A stretch of DNA of 64,000 bases, from positions 13,323 to 77,322 of the forward strand of contig CAWBUW010000008.1 of the NCBI GenBank assembly GCA_963792075.1. The letters are read 5' to 3'. This document shows, in pieces, positions 42,034 to 51,153 of the stretch. Position 1 is the first letter of the stretch. Each line of letters begins with the position of its first letter. The stretch is from CAWBUW01 sp963792075 (GTDB lineage Bacteria > Chloroflexota > Anaerolineae > Anaerolineales > UBA4823). Position numbers and translations under genes: made by a program. The notes beneath the pieces were generated by a model. The model saw nothing but the letters and a program-made list of their open reading frames with translations, made no database searches and was not told the DNA's origin.

Positions 42034-44158
42034 CTGCCAGTATTCCCAAGATCTCTTCAACTTGATCACTGTAGAAAGTGTGCCAGCCGGCGTTCGCGAA
42101 CGATTGACATTCCGCGTCTACATCTGGGAGGAAAACGGCAGTCTGTAGAACTTCCCAGGCTACCTCTGCAGAAGCCATGATTTTCCCACTGCTGTCTACC
42201 AACTCATACCCTACATCTGGTACCGAAAGGCCCGCTGCCTGGCAGGCCGCCAAGAGAGCATGCACCTCTTGCGCCGAGAATTCAAAGGCACTACTCCACG
42301 CCTCTGGTACAGCGGCAGTTAACGGCGGTTCTGCCACCGGCTGGGCTGCGTTCAATTGGATGAATTCTGCACTTACCGGGGCAAAACCCGGCAAGAACTG
42401 CAGCAGGTTGGTCAACTGCCAGAACTGGTGCCAATCTTTACGGAAGATGTCCTGGCTGCGTTCAGACTGTTGATCTTCCAGCCGCAGGGTAAGCGTAAAC
42501 TCAGCGATCTGTTTATTCTGAACTGCCTTTGCAGGCACGTCTACCAGGAGATGGCTGCCGTTTTTTGTGAGGATATTGTAGTAGTGATCGCCCGATGGCG
42601 CACCAGCAGGGATAGAAAGATCGGGGAAGTCAGCCGATGTGCGCAAGTCCATGGTTTTTTGCTCCAGCACCTGTCCAGCCAGCATAGGTCGCGGCGGGCG
42701 CAAAGCAGCCAGGGATAACAAGGAAGCAACCTGGATCCAGGTATCGCTTTCAGGATAGGTGAGCAGAGCTAGTAACAGGTCTAGAGCATTCTTTTTTAGC
42801 AGGTTCCTGGGTAATTTGCTTCCCGAGGCATTCAGGCTTTGGTCCATAAAGGCGACCTGGTGGGGGCTGAAGAAATGAAAATCAAGGTTCTCATCGTTCT
42901 CAAAAGCCTTTACATCATCCCACACAATGGACCAGACTGTAAACTTGCTACTTTGGATGATGCTGCGGCGCTTGAGAATATCGTCAGCAATGCCGCCCTG
43001 GCTCATATCTGGTCTGACATGGTAAGCAAAGCCATCAGTAAAGACCACCACCGGTCTGGCGTTTGCCGGGCTTTGCGGCCAAAAAACAAAATCGGCCCGT
43101 GAGCTGATCCTGACCTGCTGCGCTGAACCTAACAGTACCTGCGGTTCCATGATCCAGAGGGTTGTTCCCGTTGCAGCACCAAGCTTGAGCTCCCAGGCCT
43201 GCTTGCCATTATGAATGATAGGCGTAAAACTGCGATTGGGCTTGCCTTTGCAGTACTTGTCCAGCGCATACACCAGCCGCTGTTCCAACTCACTTTCGAT
43301 CAGGCTGTCAATATGGGTGCTGGACAGAGATGGAATAGCTTCGAGGCTGGCTCGCTGGCTTAAGATTTCACTGAGCATTTCCACACCAAGCCGGCGGGAG
43401 ATCAGTTTTAGCTCACGCTGCACGCGGTAGGAGTACAGGCAGCGGTAGCAGGCTTGCTTCTCAGGAGATAGGCGGCATTTGCAGCTCACCAGGGTATCCA
43501 GCGCCAATTGAAGGACTTCAAAGAATGTCTCAGGGCGAGCCAGGTCTTTGAGAAAGCCCGTTCCTCCCGGCACGCTGTCATAAATCACCAGGAACCGCCG
43601 CCTGCCGCCATCTTCCGCCGGTTCCGTGTGAGAGAGGATGTGCAGGTGATCGGGTTTGCCGCGGAACTTCTTGCGCAATCCCAGGTCCAGGCAGGCTTCA
43701 AAGGTCGCCATTTTCTCTTCCACGAACGTGGTGGACACAGGCAGTAAGATACGAAGGGCTTCGGAGGTAACGCTGCGATACAGATACAGATTTTCCCAAT
43801 CCAGAGATTGTGCGCTGGTGCTGGCGGCGCAGTTGCGCGTATGGTGAGCCGGTTTCTGATTCTCCTCATGTGGGCTGACATCCACGGTCAGACCACAATC
43901 GCGGCAGGTTTTGAAGCCCTGCACGGGGCGCTCTTCATCGTTGATCAGGATATTCTGGCTTTTGGTATCTGCCGGTCCAAAATTGATCTCGCGCAGCGTC
44001 ACTTGGTCGAGGTACTCGATGCCGAACGGCAGAGAGGCAAGCAGATAAGCCCCGCGGCTGTTGGCGGGGTCCATCTCGAAGAAATGACCCGTCTTATAAG
44101 ATTTCGCGCTCGCGGTCGTCGCCATCATCGCCCACCCTGCTTTCATAGCTTTCCACAT
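42026..44158 (-). CDS. DrmB-like DUF1998 region with VSR-like nuclease tail (part 3 of a split helicase)
   Basis: Readable as 710 residues, but the first ~17 are out of frame; the true protein enters at about 44100 from the 44094-44759 part. It contains QGFKTCRDCGLTVDVSP and RNCAA zinc-like pairs, the DUF1998 core VIYDSVPGGTGFLKDLARPE with CKCRLSPEKQACYRCLYSYR, and a C-terminal block SRADFVFWPQS, PVVVFTDGFAYHVRP, DDILKRRSIIQSSKFTVWSI. That last block follows VSR/DUF559-type PD-(D/E)XK order. In DISARM, DrmB is a DUF1998 protein needed with the helicase DrmA. Here DUF1998 seems to be on the same chain as the helicase, with a nuclease attached. Confidence 0.75.
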   Translation of the reverse strand: MWKAMKAGWAMMATTASAKSYKTGHFFEMDPANSRGAYLLASLPFGIEYLDQVTLREINFGPADTKSQNILINDEERPVQGFKTCRDCGLTVDVSPHEENQKPAHHTRNCAASTSAQSLDWENLYLYRSVTSEALRILLPVSTTFVEEKMATFEACLDLGLRKKFRGKPDHLHILSHTEPAEDGGRRRFLVIYDSVPGGTGFLKDLARPETFFEVLQLALDTLVSCKCRLSPEKQACYRCLYSYRVQRELKLISRRLGVEMLSEILSQRASLEAIPSLSSTHIDSLIESELEQRLVYALDKYCKGKPNRSFTPIIHNGKQAWELKLGAATGTTLWIMEPQVLLGSAQQVRISSRADFVFWPQSPANARPVVVFTDGFAYHVRPDMSQGGIADDILKRRSIIQSSKFTVWSIVWDDVKAFENDENLDFHFFSPHQVAFMDQSLNASGSKLPRNLLKKNALDLLLALLTYPESDTWIQVASLLSLAALRPPRPMLAGQVLEQKTMDLRTSADFPDLSIPAGAPSGDHYYNILTKNGSHLLVDVPAKAVQNKQIAEFTLTLRLEDQQSERSQDIFRKDWHQFWQLTNLLQFLPGFAPVSAEFIQLNAAQPVAEPPLTAAVPEAWSSAFEFSAQEVHALLAACQAAGLSVPDVGYELVDSSGKIMASAEVAWEVLQTAVFLPDVDAECQSFANAGWHTFYSDQVEEILGILADG

Positions 44159-44759
44159 ATGCCGTGGCTTTACGGAAGCGGATCATATCGTGCTGCTGAC
44201 CCTGATCGGACCACATGGTTGAACCGCACACCGGGCAGGTCGCCGAGTAGTGACTGGCCTGTACCAGCTCCATATGCGAACACTGGTCGCAGAACTGCCA
44301 GCGCTCAATCGCCTTCTCCCGCCCGGCAATATCCATGTGGCTGACCGTCAGCTTGTGCCCTTCTGCATAGAAATGATTGAACGGCGCAAGCTCGCGCAGC
44401 GCCAGCGGGGCAGGGCGCACATATTCTTTCAGGTCGTACTTTTTACCACTTGAGCCAGGCTTATCCAGGTTGGAAATCACTCCCACCAGGTGAACGCCAG
44501 TCTCGGGAAATGCATAATTGGGCAGCAAGCCAGCATCGGTAAAGAAATTGAGGATATATTGGTCTTCAAGCTGCTTGACCATGTCCAGCAACAGCGCCAT
44601 GTCCTGGTCCAGCCGCTGGATCTCCTTGGCTGGATCCTGGTACTGCGCGGAATCCGCCTCAATTTTATCGCGCCGCACTTTCAGGTTCTTGCGGGCTGTG
44701 CGCAGTTCCTCGCGCTCCGCTTCCACCTCTGCGATCGCCCGGTGCACCCGGTCCGGCAT
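44094..44759 (-). CDS. Middle segment of the split helicase-DUF1998 protein (part 2)
   Basis: 221 residues, in frame back to about 44800 (SPETQIRLREYHSGDAMPDR). It begins with a long coiled coil (RAIAEVEAEREELRTARKNL), passes through DAGLLPNYAFPETGVHLVG, and ends in a zinc ribbon QFCDQCSHMELV...SATCPVCGSTMW. Helicases with C-terminal DUF1998 domains have this coil and zinc segment between the motor and DUF1998. One extra base near 44099-44104 (in GAAAT) separates it from part 3, and one near 44803-44815 separates it from part 1. Standing alone it makes no sense as a gene. Confidence 0.75.
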   Translation of the reverse strand: MPDRVHRAIAEVEAEREELRTARKNLKVRRDKIEADSAQYQDPAKEIQRLDQDMALLLDMVKQLEDQYILNFFTDAGLLPNYAFPETGVHLVGVISNLDKPGSSGKKYDLKEYVRPAPLALRELAPFNHFYAEGHKLTVSHMDIAGREKAIERWQFCDQCSHMELVQASHYSATCPVCGSTMWSDQGQQHDMIRFRKATAYVESYESRVGDDGDDREREIL

Positions 44760-44799
44760 GGCATCGCCGCTGTGGTATTCACGCAGCCGTATCTGGGTT

Positions 44800-47700
44800 T
44801 CAGGGCTGAGTCACAGGTGCAAAGATAGCGCTGAAACGGTCTATCAGTTCCTGCCGGTGATCCTCAAAGTACTTCAGCAGGTTCTCAGGATAGCCGCCCT
44901 TCTTCAAGCCAGACAGCATTCTTTGAACATCATGTGGCAGGATCGCTTTGGCGTCCTGGGCGGTCCAGGTATCCATGCAGAAAGCCAGGAACTGGCGCTT
45001 GAGCATGTCGGGCGCATCCAGGTAGCAGCCCGGCGGTGTGATCGTGCCCGCCATCATCTCCAACGGCTCTTCAAAAAAATACAGGTCGTGCGGCTGGGCG
45101 TTCGCCAGGGTCAAGATCAGCGAGTTGCCCGTCTTACGCCCGGCGCGCCCAATCCGTTGCAGGTAATTGGCTGGTGCGGGAGGCACTGAGCAGGCCATGG
45201 TCGTGGACAAGTCGCCAATATCAATCCCTAGCTCTAACGTAGGGGTCGCCGCCAGCAAGTTCGTGGCGTCCGCCCGGGTTTGCAGTTTGAACTGCTTCTC
45301 CACCTTCTCGCGCGTCTCACGGCGTAAAAGCCCGGTGTGCTCATGGGCGAAAATTCGCTCCACCTGGCCGCGCCGGTAAACTTCGCGGTAATAATGCTGG
45401 CTGGTCTGCGCTTCTTGAGTATACTTTCCCAGGCAGCGGTAGCTCAGGCAGCGAGATTCTGACCAGTGGGAGAACTCGCTCTGCGGAATGGTCTGCAGAT
45501 GCCCGCACTGGCTGCATTTCAGAATCATGGTTTGCTGGGTGATCCAGACATGGCTGCCGATTATGCCATAGGCATTGGCGGTGCCTTTGGCATGTTTTTT
45601 CAGCAAGTCCAGTTGCGCCAAGCTGTTCACTACGATCCGGTACAGTTCATTGATCTCCGCCAGGCTTAACTGATCACCCAGGTTTTTCTGCGCCCAGTTG
45701 ATGTACCAGGTGCGCCGGGAACCCGTAGAGACAAACCGGTCAAAAACATCCCTTTCGGCAGAATCGGTCAGGAAACGCGGAAAGCGAGGTGAGTTTTTAT
45801 GGAACGGTGAGAGTAGGGGCTGCATCTTCTTGGTCAGGAGATACCAGTTGCCCTGGTCATGCGCGTAATGATCCAGGAGTGGGTGCTCGATTCCCCCTCG
45901 AGTGCGGGTGCGCTCCAGCAGCCCAAGAATGAAATAGCGCAGAGACTTCCGGTCCAGGTCAGCCAGCGAGCCGATCTCTTCTGGCAGGATCAACGCCAGG
46001 TGCTCGGCTGCCTGGTCAACCAGGCCGGGGTCCAGATAGGCAACCGAACTGCCCACTTTTTCCAGGGAGCGCCCTACCCGGGCGGTGAAGCCGTATTCCA
46101 TGGTCAGTTCCCAGGACAGCCGCTGGCGCAGCTCATGCTCCAACTCGTCCGGTATGGGCAGCGGCTCTACCACGCCCTGTTCCACAGCCTGCTGGGCCAG
46201 GGTCATATATACTTCATAGACGGCAAGGTCACGCAGATCAGGCGGCAGGAAAGCCGCCGCCAGGCGCGCCTCGCAGTTTTTATGATCTCGCCAGGCTCGC
46301 CGCCAGTGATCCAGCAAGCGGTCGGTCAGGGCATCCAGCCCCACCGGCACTTCTTCCGGGAGGGTTGATTGGATCGCCGTGCGCAGGTTGAAGCGGTAAG
46401 TGCGCGCCTCGAAAAAGGACGCCCGGTGCGATGCATCCTGCACACTGTCCGTAAACGCCAGCAGCTTCTTATCCTGATTGAGCGGCGTGGTGTACAGGTG
46501 GCTGATGGCGACCGAAGAAAGGCTGGCTGCCTGCGACCCAACCAGGCTCAGAGCGCCGTCCGTGCCACAGAGCGGGCAGCGCTGGGTATCCTTGGGCTGT
46601 TCCATCGGCGATTTTGGTGTGCTGAGGTCGATATAGAGATAAACAGGAAGCGTGACGGTTTTACAGGCAGAACAGAAGGCGTCGTCTGAAACGGTCAGGC
46701 AGGAGGGGCACACGCAGTCGGTTTCTCCATCCACCTGGCTGGCGGTTGAACGGGGATAAACATAGCGGACGTGTTTGTTGTGTCCAAAATAGCTTCCATA
46801 AATGAGCTTCAGGTCATCGCTCAGGTAGTCATCCTCGTCGCGAGCATAAGCCAGCCAGCCGGTGTGACCGCATTCGCGGCAGAAATAGGCGGGCAGGCCA
46901 CGCCGCTCGGCAGACAACGGCACATCATCACGCCAGAAAAAGAGCGGTTCCGCGCTGACCTGGCGCATCAGGCGGCTGATCTCACGCACCCACAACTGCA
47001 CCTGGCAGGTGAGGAAGGGGCGTCGCTCGCCATCCTCGTTCACCCGTGCATGGGATACCAGCGCCAGGAAGGACTGCAAGAGCAGCGCCTGCTCGGAGCG
47101 GGAATAATGTGAAAAGATGGGGTCCCAGCGCGCCAGGCGCGCGATGAGCTCATCCAGGGAGATGATAGCGTTTCCCACCTGGATCAGCAGGGCGCGCAGC
47201 AGGCTGTGAGCTCGCAGGGCATCTGCCAGCGCCGTTTCGTCCAGCCCGGCGCTGCCCGCCGGTTGGGGGAACCAGGCCTGGGATTCGCGCTGGAGGTAGC
47301 TGCTGTAGCTCTCTCCGTTGATCTCCGCGAGCTCATCCAGGTTCGCCGGGAAAGAATCGTAAGCCGCTTGGGCTGGGAGAAACTCATCCAGGTCCAGGCG
47401 GTCTTCAACGATCACGCTTTCGGGCGCAAAAGGGACGCCAAAGATCTGAGCAGCGTAATCGGTGGAAAGCTGGCGGGTGTCGCCCTGATCGCTGGCAACG
47501 GTCGCGGAAGTGCCCACCGGGCAGAGCACGCCTTCAGGGATCTCAAGGCGCGCTTTCAGGCGGCGGATCAGGCAGGCGACATCGGATCCCTGCGCGCCAT
47601 CATAAGTGTGGAGCTCGTCCAGCACCAGGAACCGCAGCGTCTCGGGGGTGTTCTCTGCCCACAGGGTTTTATCATCCGGGCGCAGCAGCAGGAAATCCAG

Positions 47701-48327
47701 CATACGGTAATTGGTGAGCAGGATATCAGGCGGGCGCTTGCGCAGGGAATCCCGGTCATCGATCAAATGGTCCAGCCCCATGGTGCTGTGGCGCTGCTCG
47801 CCTTCGCCGCCAATGTACATGCCCGCCGTGAGTTGCCCTTTGAGGCGCGCGTCAGTGTCCAGCAGGCGCGCCAGGCGCGCCGCCTGGTCGGTCGCCAGGG
47901 CGTTCATCGGGTACAAAATGATGGCTTTGATCCCGGGCTCGCCGCGATGAGCGTAGCAGTAATCCAGGATGGGGAACAGAAAACACTCGGTTTTACCCGA
48001 CCCGGTGCCGGTGGTGATCAGGGTAGGCTGGGGCTGCTGACCGGCACGGGCGCTCAGGCGCTCGAAAGCGCGCACCTGGTGGGCGTAAGGTGTGAAAGGA
48101 GGCGCTATCTCCAGGGGCAGCACCGCTGCCGGGCCCGCCTTGCGGAAGGGCAGGCGCAGCGAGAGGTAGGGTCCCTTGAATAGACCTTCTGAAGAATTTG
48201 CAGGTTCAGGCGGCGCGAAAAAGTCAAGCAGAGCCTGCTCGACCGCCTGGTCCTGAAAGCTGAAGGTGGTGGTCAGGTAATCTAGCAGGGTGGCGCGAAT
48301 TTCTTCGGCGATGGTCAGCGGGATCAT
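44800..48327 (-). CDS. DrmA-like DEAD/DEAH helicase (part 1 of a split helicase-DUF1998 protein)
   Basis: 1175 residues. Motor motifs: TLITTGTGSGKTECFLFPIL (Walker A, ~104), ILYPMNALATDQAARLARLL, LVLDELHTYDGAQGSDVACL (DELH, ~236), VGTSATVASD, AATPTLELGIDIGDLSTTM and YLQRIGRAGRKTG (motif VI, ~1056). A large insert carries zinc pairs CRECGHTGWL, CVCPSCLTVSDDAFCSACK and CPLCG. If two frameshifts are repaired the chain is about 2090 residues (42026-48327): helicase, coil, zinc, DUF1998, VSR-like tail. DISARM normally has separate DrmA and DrmB, so a fused form would be distinct. It likely translocates on incoming DNA. Confidence 0.8.
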   Translation of the reverse strand: MIPLTIAEEIRATLLDYLTTTFSFQDQAVEQALLDFFAPPEPANSSEGLFKGPYLSLRLPFRKAGPAAVLPLEIAPPFTPYAHQVRAFERLSARAGQQPQPTLITTGTGSGKTECFLFPILDYCYAHRGEPGIKAIILYPMNALATDQAARLARLLDTDARLKGQLTAGMYIGGEGEQRHSTMGLDHLIDDRDSLRKRPPDILLTNYRMLDFLLLRPDDKTLWAENTPETLRFLVLDELHTYDGAQGSDVACLIRRLKARLEIPEGVLCPVGTSATVASDQGDTRQLSTDYAAQIFGVPFAPESVIVEDRLDLDEFLPAQAAYDSFPANLDELAEINGESYSSYLQRESQAWFPQPAGSAGLDETALADALRAHSLLRALLIQVGNAIISLDELIARLARWDPIFSHYSRSEQALLLQSFLALVSHARVNEDGERRPFLTCQVQLWVREISRLMRQVSAEPLFFWRDDVPLSAERRGLPAYFCRECGHTGWLAYARDEDDYLSDDLKLIYGSYFGHNKHVRYVYPRSTASQVDGETDCVCPSCLTVSDDAFCSACKTVTLPVYLYIDLSTPKSPMEQPKDTQRCPLCGTDGALSLVGSQAASLSSVAISHLYTTPLNQDKKLLAFTDSVQDASHRASFFEARTYRFNLRTAIQSTLPEEVPVGLDALTDRLLDHWRRAWRDHKNCEARLAAAFLPPDLRDLAVYEVYMTLAQQAVEQGVVEPLPIPDELEHELRQRLSWELTMEYGFTARVGRSLEKVGSSVAYLDPGLVDQAAEHLALILPEEIGSLADLDRKSLRYFILGLLERTRTRGGIEHPLLDHYAHDQGNWYLLTKKMQPLLSPFHKNSPRFPRFLTDSAERDVFDRFVSTGSRRTWYINWAQKNLGDQLSLAEINELYRIVVNSLAQLDLLKKHAKGTANAYGIIGSHVWITQQTMILKCSQCGHLQTIPQSEFSHWSESRCLSYRCLGKYTQEAQTSQHYYREVYRRGQVERIFAHEHTGLLRRETREKVEKQFKLQTRADATNLLAATPTLELGIDIGDLSTTMACSVPPAPANYLQRIGRAGRKTGNSLILTLANAQPHDLYFFEEPLEMMAGTITPPGCYLDAPDMLKRQFLAFCMDTWTAQDAKAILPHDVQRMLSGLKKGGYPENLLKYFEDHRQELIDRFSAIFAPVTQP

Positions 48328-48336
48328 AGGCAGCTC

Positions 48337-50277
48337 TTATCCAACCAGGTACTTCTTCCACTCCAGCTCATTCTGAGCAAGTGCATTCAGGGCAGCTTTC
48401 CAGCCAGATGGCCCGAATTCGCGAGTGGGTACGAACAGGCTCCTTCCGTCCGGCAGCGTTGCAACAAATTGGTAAAACGGCGTGCCATCCGCGTAACGAT
48501 GCGTGATCTTCAGCTTTAGGGCGATCACCGCCGCGGCGAAATCGCCCAGGTTTCGAATTCCCAGGTTAAACAAAATCCGGTGAAAGCGTCCGCGCCATTG
48601 CGCGTTGTATCCCGCGCCTTTGAACACATCCAACATGGGCGTGGCGTTCTGGATCACCAGAAGCGCTTTTTGCTCTTCAGTGAGCATTGCATCCAGTGCC
48701 TGGCGTACAGTTGGAACTGTTGCTGGAGCCACCTGGGCAGGAGACGGAACGGGTGGGGGGGCTGCGACCGCCACCGGAACATCGGAATACCGGGATCTTA
48801 CCTCAGCCAATTTCTCGGGGTTCGTCACGTGCTCGCGCCACTCAAAACCTTGCGTTTCCAAATATCTTAGAACCAATACCCAGCCCCATTGGCTAAATTT
48901 TGGGAAAGTCACAGGCTTCTTATCTGGCCCAGGATGATGGAAATACAGCATGGCATAACCATCTTCTACCCACCAGATATCGAGCTTGAGCGCTAGAATG
49001 GCGGATACCAGGTCGCCTATTGTATTCACTCCCCTTTGTTTCAACGTGTTGATGTAGATGGAACGCCAGCGTCGCCCGTACCGATCTGGCATTACCTGCG
49101 CCCAGGCTCTCTGGTCCGCTAACAATGGATAGGCCCGGTCAGCAGGATCCAGCAGAGAATCGCAATAAGAACGGAACGTGCCGGGAACAGCCGGTTTGGA
49201 AGGTGTACTCGAAGATACTGGCTCCGGTAAAGCCGCAGGGGGTTCAACGGCTTTCACATCCGTTTGAACGCGTGGGGGCAGAGTGTTAGCCTGACGATCA
49301 TCCTTTTCCAAACCGAAGAAGCGCCGCAGGTGATCCCAAATGAGCTCGCGGCGTTTTACTAAGAAGGCAGCGTATTGCTCATACGCCAGCAACCCGGTCG
49401 GAATGAAATAGCGTTGGGCTGCGCTGGGGTTGGCTTTGAAGTAAGGTTGGGGATCCTGGGCGCGCTTCCAGTTGTTCTCCGGCTGGGGGATCAGGCGAAA
49501 ATTGGCGTAATGATTGCTGCGTTCTTCGGGGATCCCCAGCGCCTGGAGCTTGCTGTGTGGGAAGATATGGTCTACCTCTGGTCGCCGCGAACGCTTGCCT
49601 GCGGGCAGGCGCGTCCCGCCTTCCAGGATGTTCATCAGGTAGTGGATGTTGTTCTGCAGAAGCCAATCATCCAACTGGCTGCGACCTTGCTTAGATAGCA
49701 TGAAAGCCAGGTAATCTTCTAGCGGGAACTGGCCAGGATTCTTCTGGTGATGCGGCAGGAGGATGTTGTTGACCACCTGGTCGATGTAATTATCGGCAAA
49801 ACGGCTGAACAGGTTTGTCATCAGGGAGAGATACAGCGCATGATTCATGCGCAGCAGGGTTTCTTCGCTTTTTACTTGCTGGTTGGGCTGCAGGTAAAAG
49901 AAGTACACGAAGGGGATCAGGGTATTGTAGGAACGCAGGATGCGATCATCCAAAAACCGCCCTTTCGTGACGATAAAATCCTTGCAGTTGACCAGGGCTT
50001 CAGCAATCCATGGGAAACTCTGTTCGATCTCCTTGACATTCGTTTCATTTCGCAGCTTGTCTACTTCATAACGCGCCCCATGATTTGTGCACACCAAGGC
50101 GACTTTCAAAATAAAATCTTTATCAAAATCATAGCGTTCTTTAGCATTTAGGCGGTCTATCAGGTCACCAATGGTATCGGCAGCGCCTTCCCATAGCATC
50201 TGCATCAAAGAGAACATCAGGTCGGATTTGCTCAGCACCTGCCCACCAGAATTCACCCGCACGAATATTTCGAGCAC
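48337..50277 (-). CDS. GmrSD-like protein, C-terminal part: DUF1524 HNH plus tandem repeats
   Basis: Continues the DUF262 protein of 50165-50962 after a one-base shift near 50288-50291 (native reading ...VTNLDEVLEIFVRVNSGGQ). It holds the end of DUF262, then RRPEVDHIFPHSKLQALGIP with N-Y-A-N-F-R-L-I-P, a DUF1524 HNH-type site near joined residue 460. A Pro/Ala linker follows, then two related ~110-residue repeats: YGRRWRSIYINTLKQRGVNT, IGDLVSAILALKLDIWW and QWRGRFHRILFNLGIRN, LGDFAAAVIALKLKI. GmrSD enzymes use the DUF262 NTPase and HNH nuclease to cut modified phage DNA. The repeats may be recognition modules. Confidence 0.8.
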   Translation of the reverse strand: MLEIFVRVNSGGQVLSKSDLMFSLMQMLWEGAADTIGDLIDRLNAKERYDFDKDFILKVALVCTNHGARYEVDKLRNETNVKEIEQSFPWIAEALVNCKDFIVTKGRFLDDRILRSYNTLIPFVYFFYLQPNQQVKSEETLLRMNHALYLSLMTNLFSRFADNYIDQVVNNILLPHHQKNPGQFPLEDYLAFMLSKQGRSQLDDWLLQNNIHYLMNILEGGTRLPAGKRSRRPEVDHIFPHSKLQALGIPEERSNHYANFRLIPQPENNWKRAQDPQPYFKANPSAAQRYFIPTGLLAYEQYAAFLVKRRELIWDHLRRFFGLEKDDRQANTLPPRVQTDVKAVEPPAALPEPVSSSTPSKPAVPGTFRSYCDSLLDPADRAYPLLADQRAWAQVMPDRYGRRWRSIYINTLKQRGVNTIGDLVSAILALKLDIWWVEDGYAMLYFHHPGPDKKPVTFPKFSQWGWVLVLRYLETQGFEWREHVTNPEKLAEVRSRYSDVPVAVAAPPPVPSPAQVAPATVPTVRQALDAMLTEEQKALLVIQNATPMLDVFKGAGYNAQWRGRFHRILFNLGIRNLGDFAAAVIALKLKITHRYADGTPFYQFVATLPDGRSLFVPTREFGPSGWKAALNALAQNELEWKKYLVG

Positions 50278-50962
50278 TTCGTCCAGATTCTGTGACTAGG
50301 CCATCATCTCCGTATTCTTTATCAACCGTAAAGTAGTTGAGCGTATCTTCTACCCTCAGCGCGCCAAAAGCCGCACTGATATTCTGCGACAGGCGCTGCC
50401 CGGAATCGGAATCGCCCGGGATCTTTAATAAGTTCAAATATTGAATTGCCCTGACAGTGATATGCCGGCTGCTCAAGTTTGCCAGGTCGCGCAGCGGAAC
50501 CCAGTGTTGAATTCCCGCCTGCTGCCTATTTCGCTGCTCCGCTTCATCTGAGGAAAGAAACTCAAAATGATATTTTGCCTGTGAGATATCGTCGGGTTCG
50601 ATCCCGCTCAAGAGATCAAAGTAAAGCACTTTCTGGTTGTAGCTGCCATAAATCGCCAGGTACATTGTCTGCAGGCGCTGCTGACCGTCCAGCACCATGG
50701 TGCCTTTCTTTCCTTCTGGTTTGATCTGGAAAGTGAAACGGTAATCACTGGACCAATCCTTCGTGAACTCGCGATATTGGATGCGCTGCTTGGTATTCCA
50801 AAACAACAGAGTTGAAAACGGGTAGCCGCGGAAGATCGAATCGAGCAACTTGTACATGCGCTCCGGTTCCCAGACAAAATCGCGCTGGATGGCCGGCAGA
50901 ACCAGCTCGCCGGTTTGTATTTTGGATAAGGTGGATAAAATTGTCGCTTTTTCGTAGCTCAT
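50165..50962 (-). CDS. GmrSD-like protein, N-terminal DUF262 part
   Basis: From ATG 50962: MSYEKATILSTLSKIQTGEL, LPAIQRDFVWEPERMYKLLD and SIFRGYPFSTLLFW, then GTMVLDGQQRLQTMYLAIYG (DGQQR, ~89). These are DUF262 signatures; the domain is ParB-like and uses nucleotide in GmrSD-type enzymes. The last ~40 residues here (after GLVTE) are out of frame; the real protein moves to the 48337-50277 part. Joined length is about 870 residues. It follows the array's methyltransferase side in gene order and lies just upstream of the helicase-DUF1998 gene, 9 bases apart, so they are probably co-transcribed. Confidence 0.85.
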   Translation of the reverse strand: MSYEKATILSTLSKIQTGELVLPAIQRDFVWEPERMYKLLDSIFRGYPFSTLLFWNTKQRIQYREFTKDWSSDYRFTFQIKPEGKKGTMVLDGQQRLQTMYLAIYGSYNQKVLYFDLLSGIEPDDISQAKYHFEFLSSDEAEQRNRQQAGIQHWVPLRDLANLSSRHITVRAIQYLNLLKIPGDSDSGQRLSQNISAAFGALRVEDTLNYFTVDKEYGDDGLVTESGRSARNIRAGEFWWAGAEQIRPDVLFDADAMGRRCRYHW

Positions 50963-51153
50963 GATTTACTATCTCCCTGCCATCGTTTAGAAATTATCAA
51001 TATCGAACAAGATTTTATCAAGGCATCCTTTACCGCATCACCAATGCTACCCCATTGCCCTTGAGTGGGTAGACAGGATCTGAACGCCATGGTATATGTA
51101 TGCCCATAAGTCGTGATAGCAAACCTGACGGGTAAATATATTCCGAATAGCCA

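Noticed and set aside
47206..48183. 325-codon plus-strand open frame
   Set aside because: Antisense to the DrmA-like helicase, whose motifs are intact.
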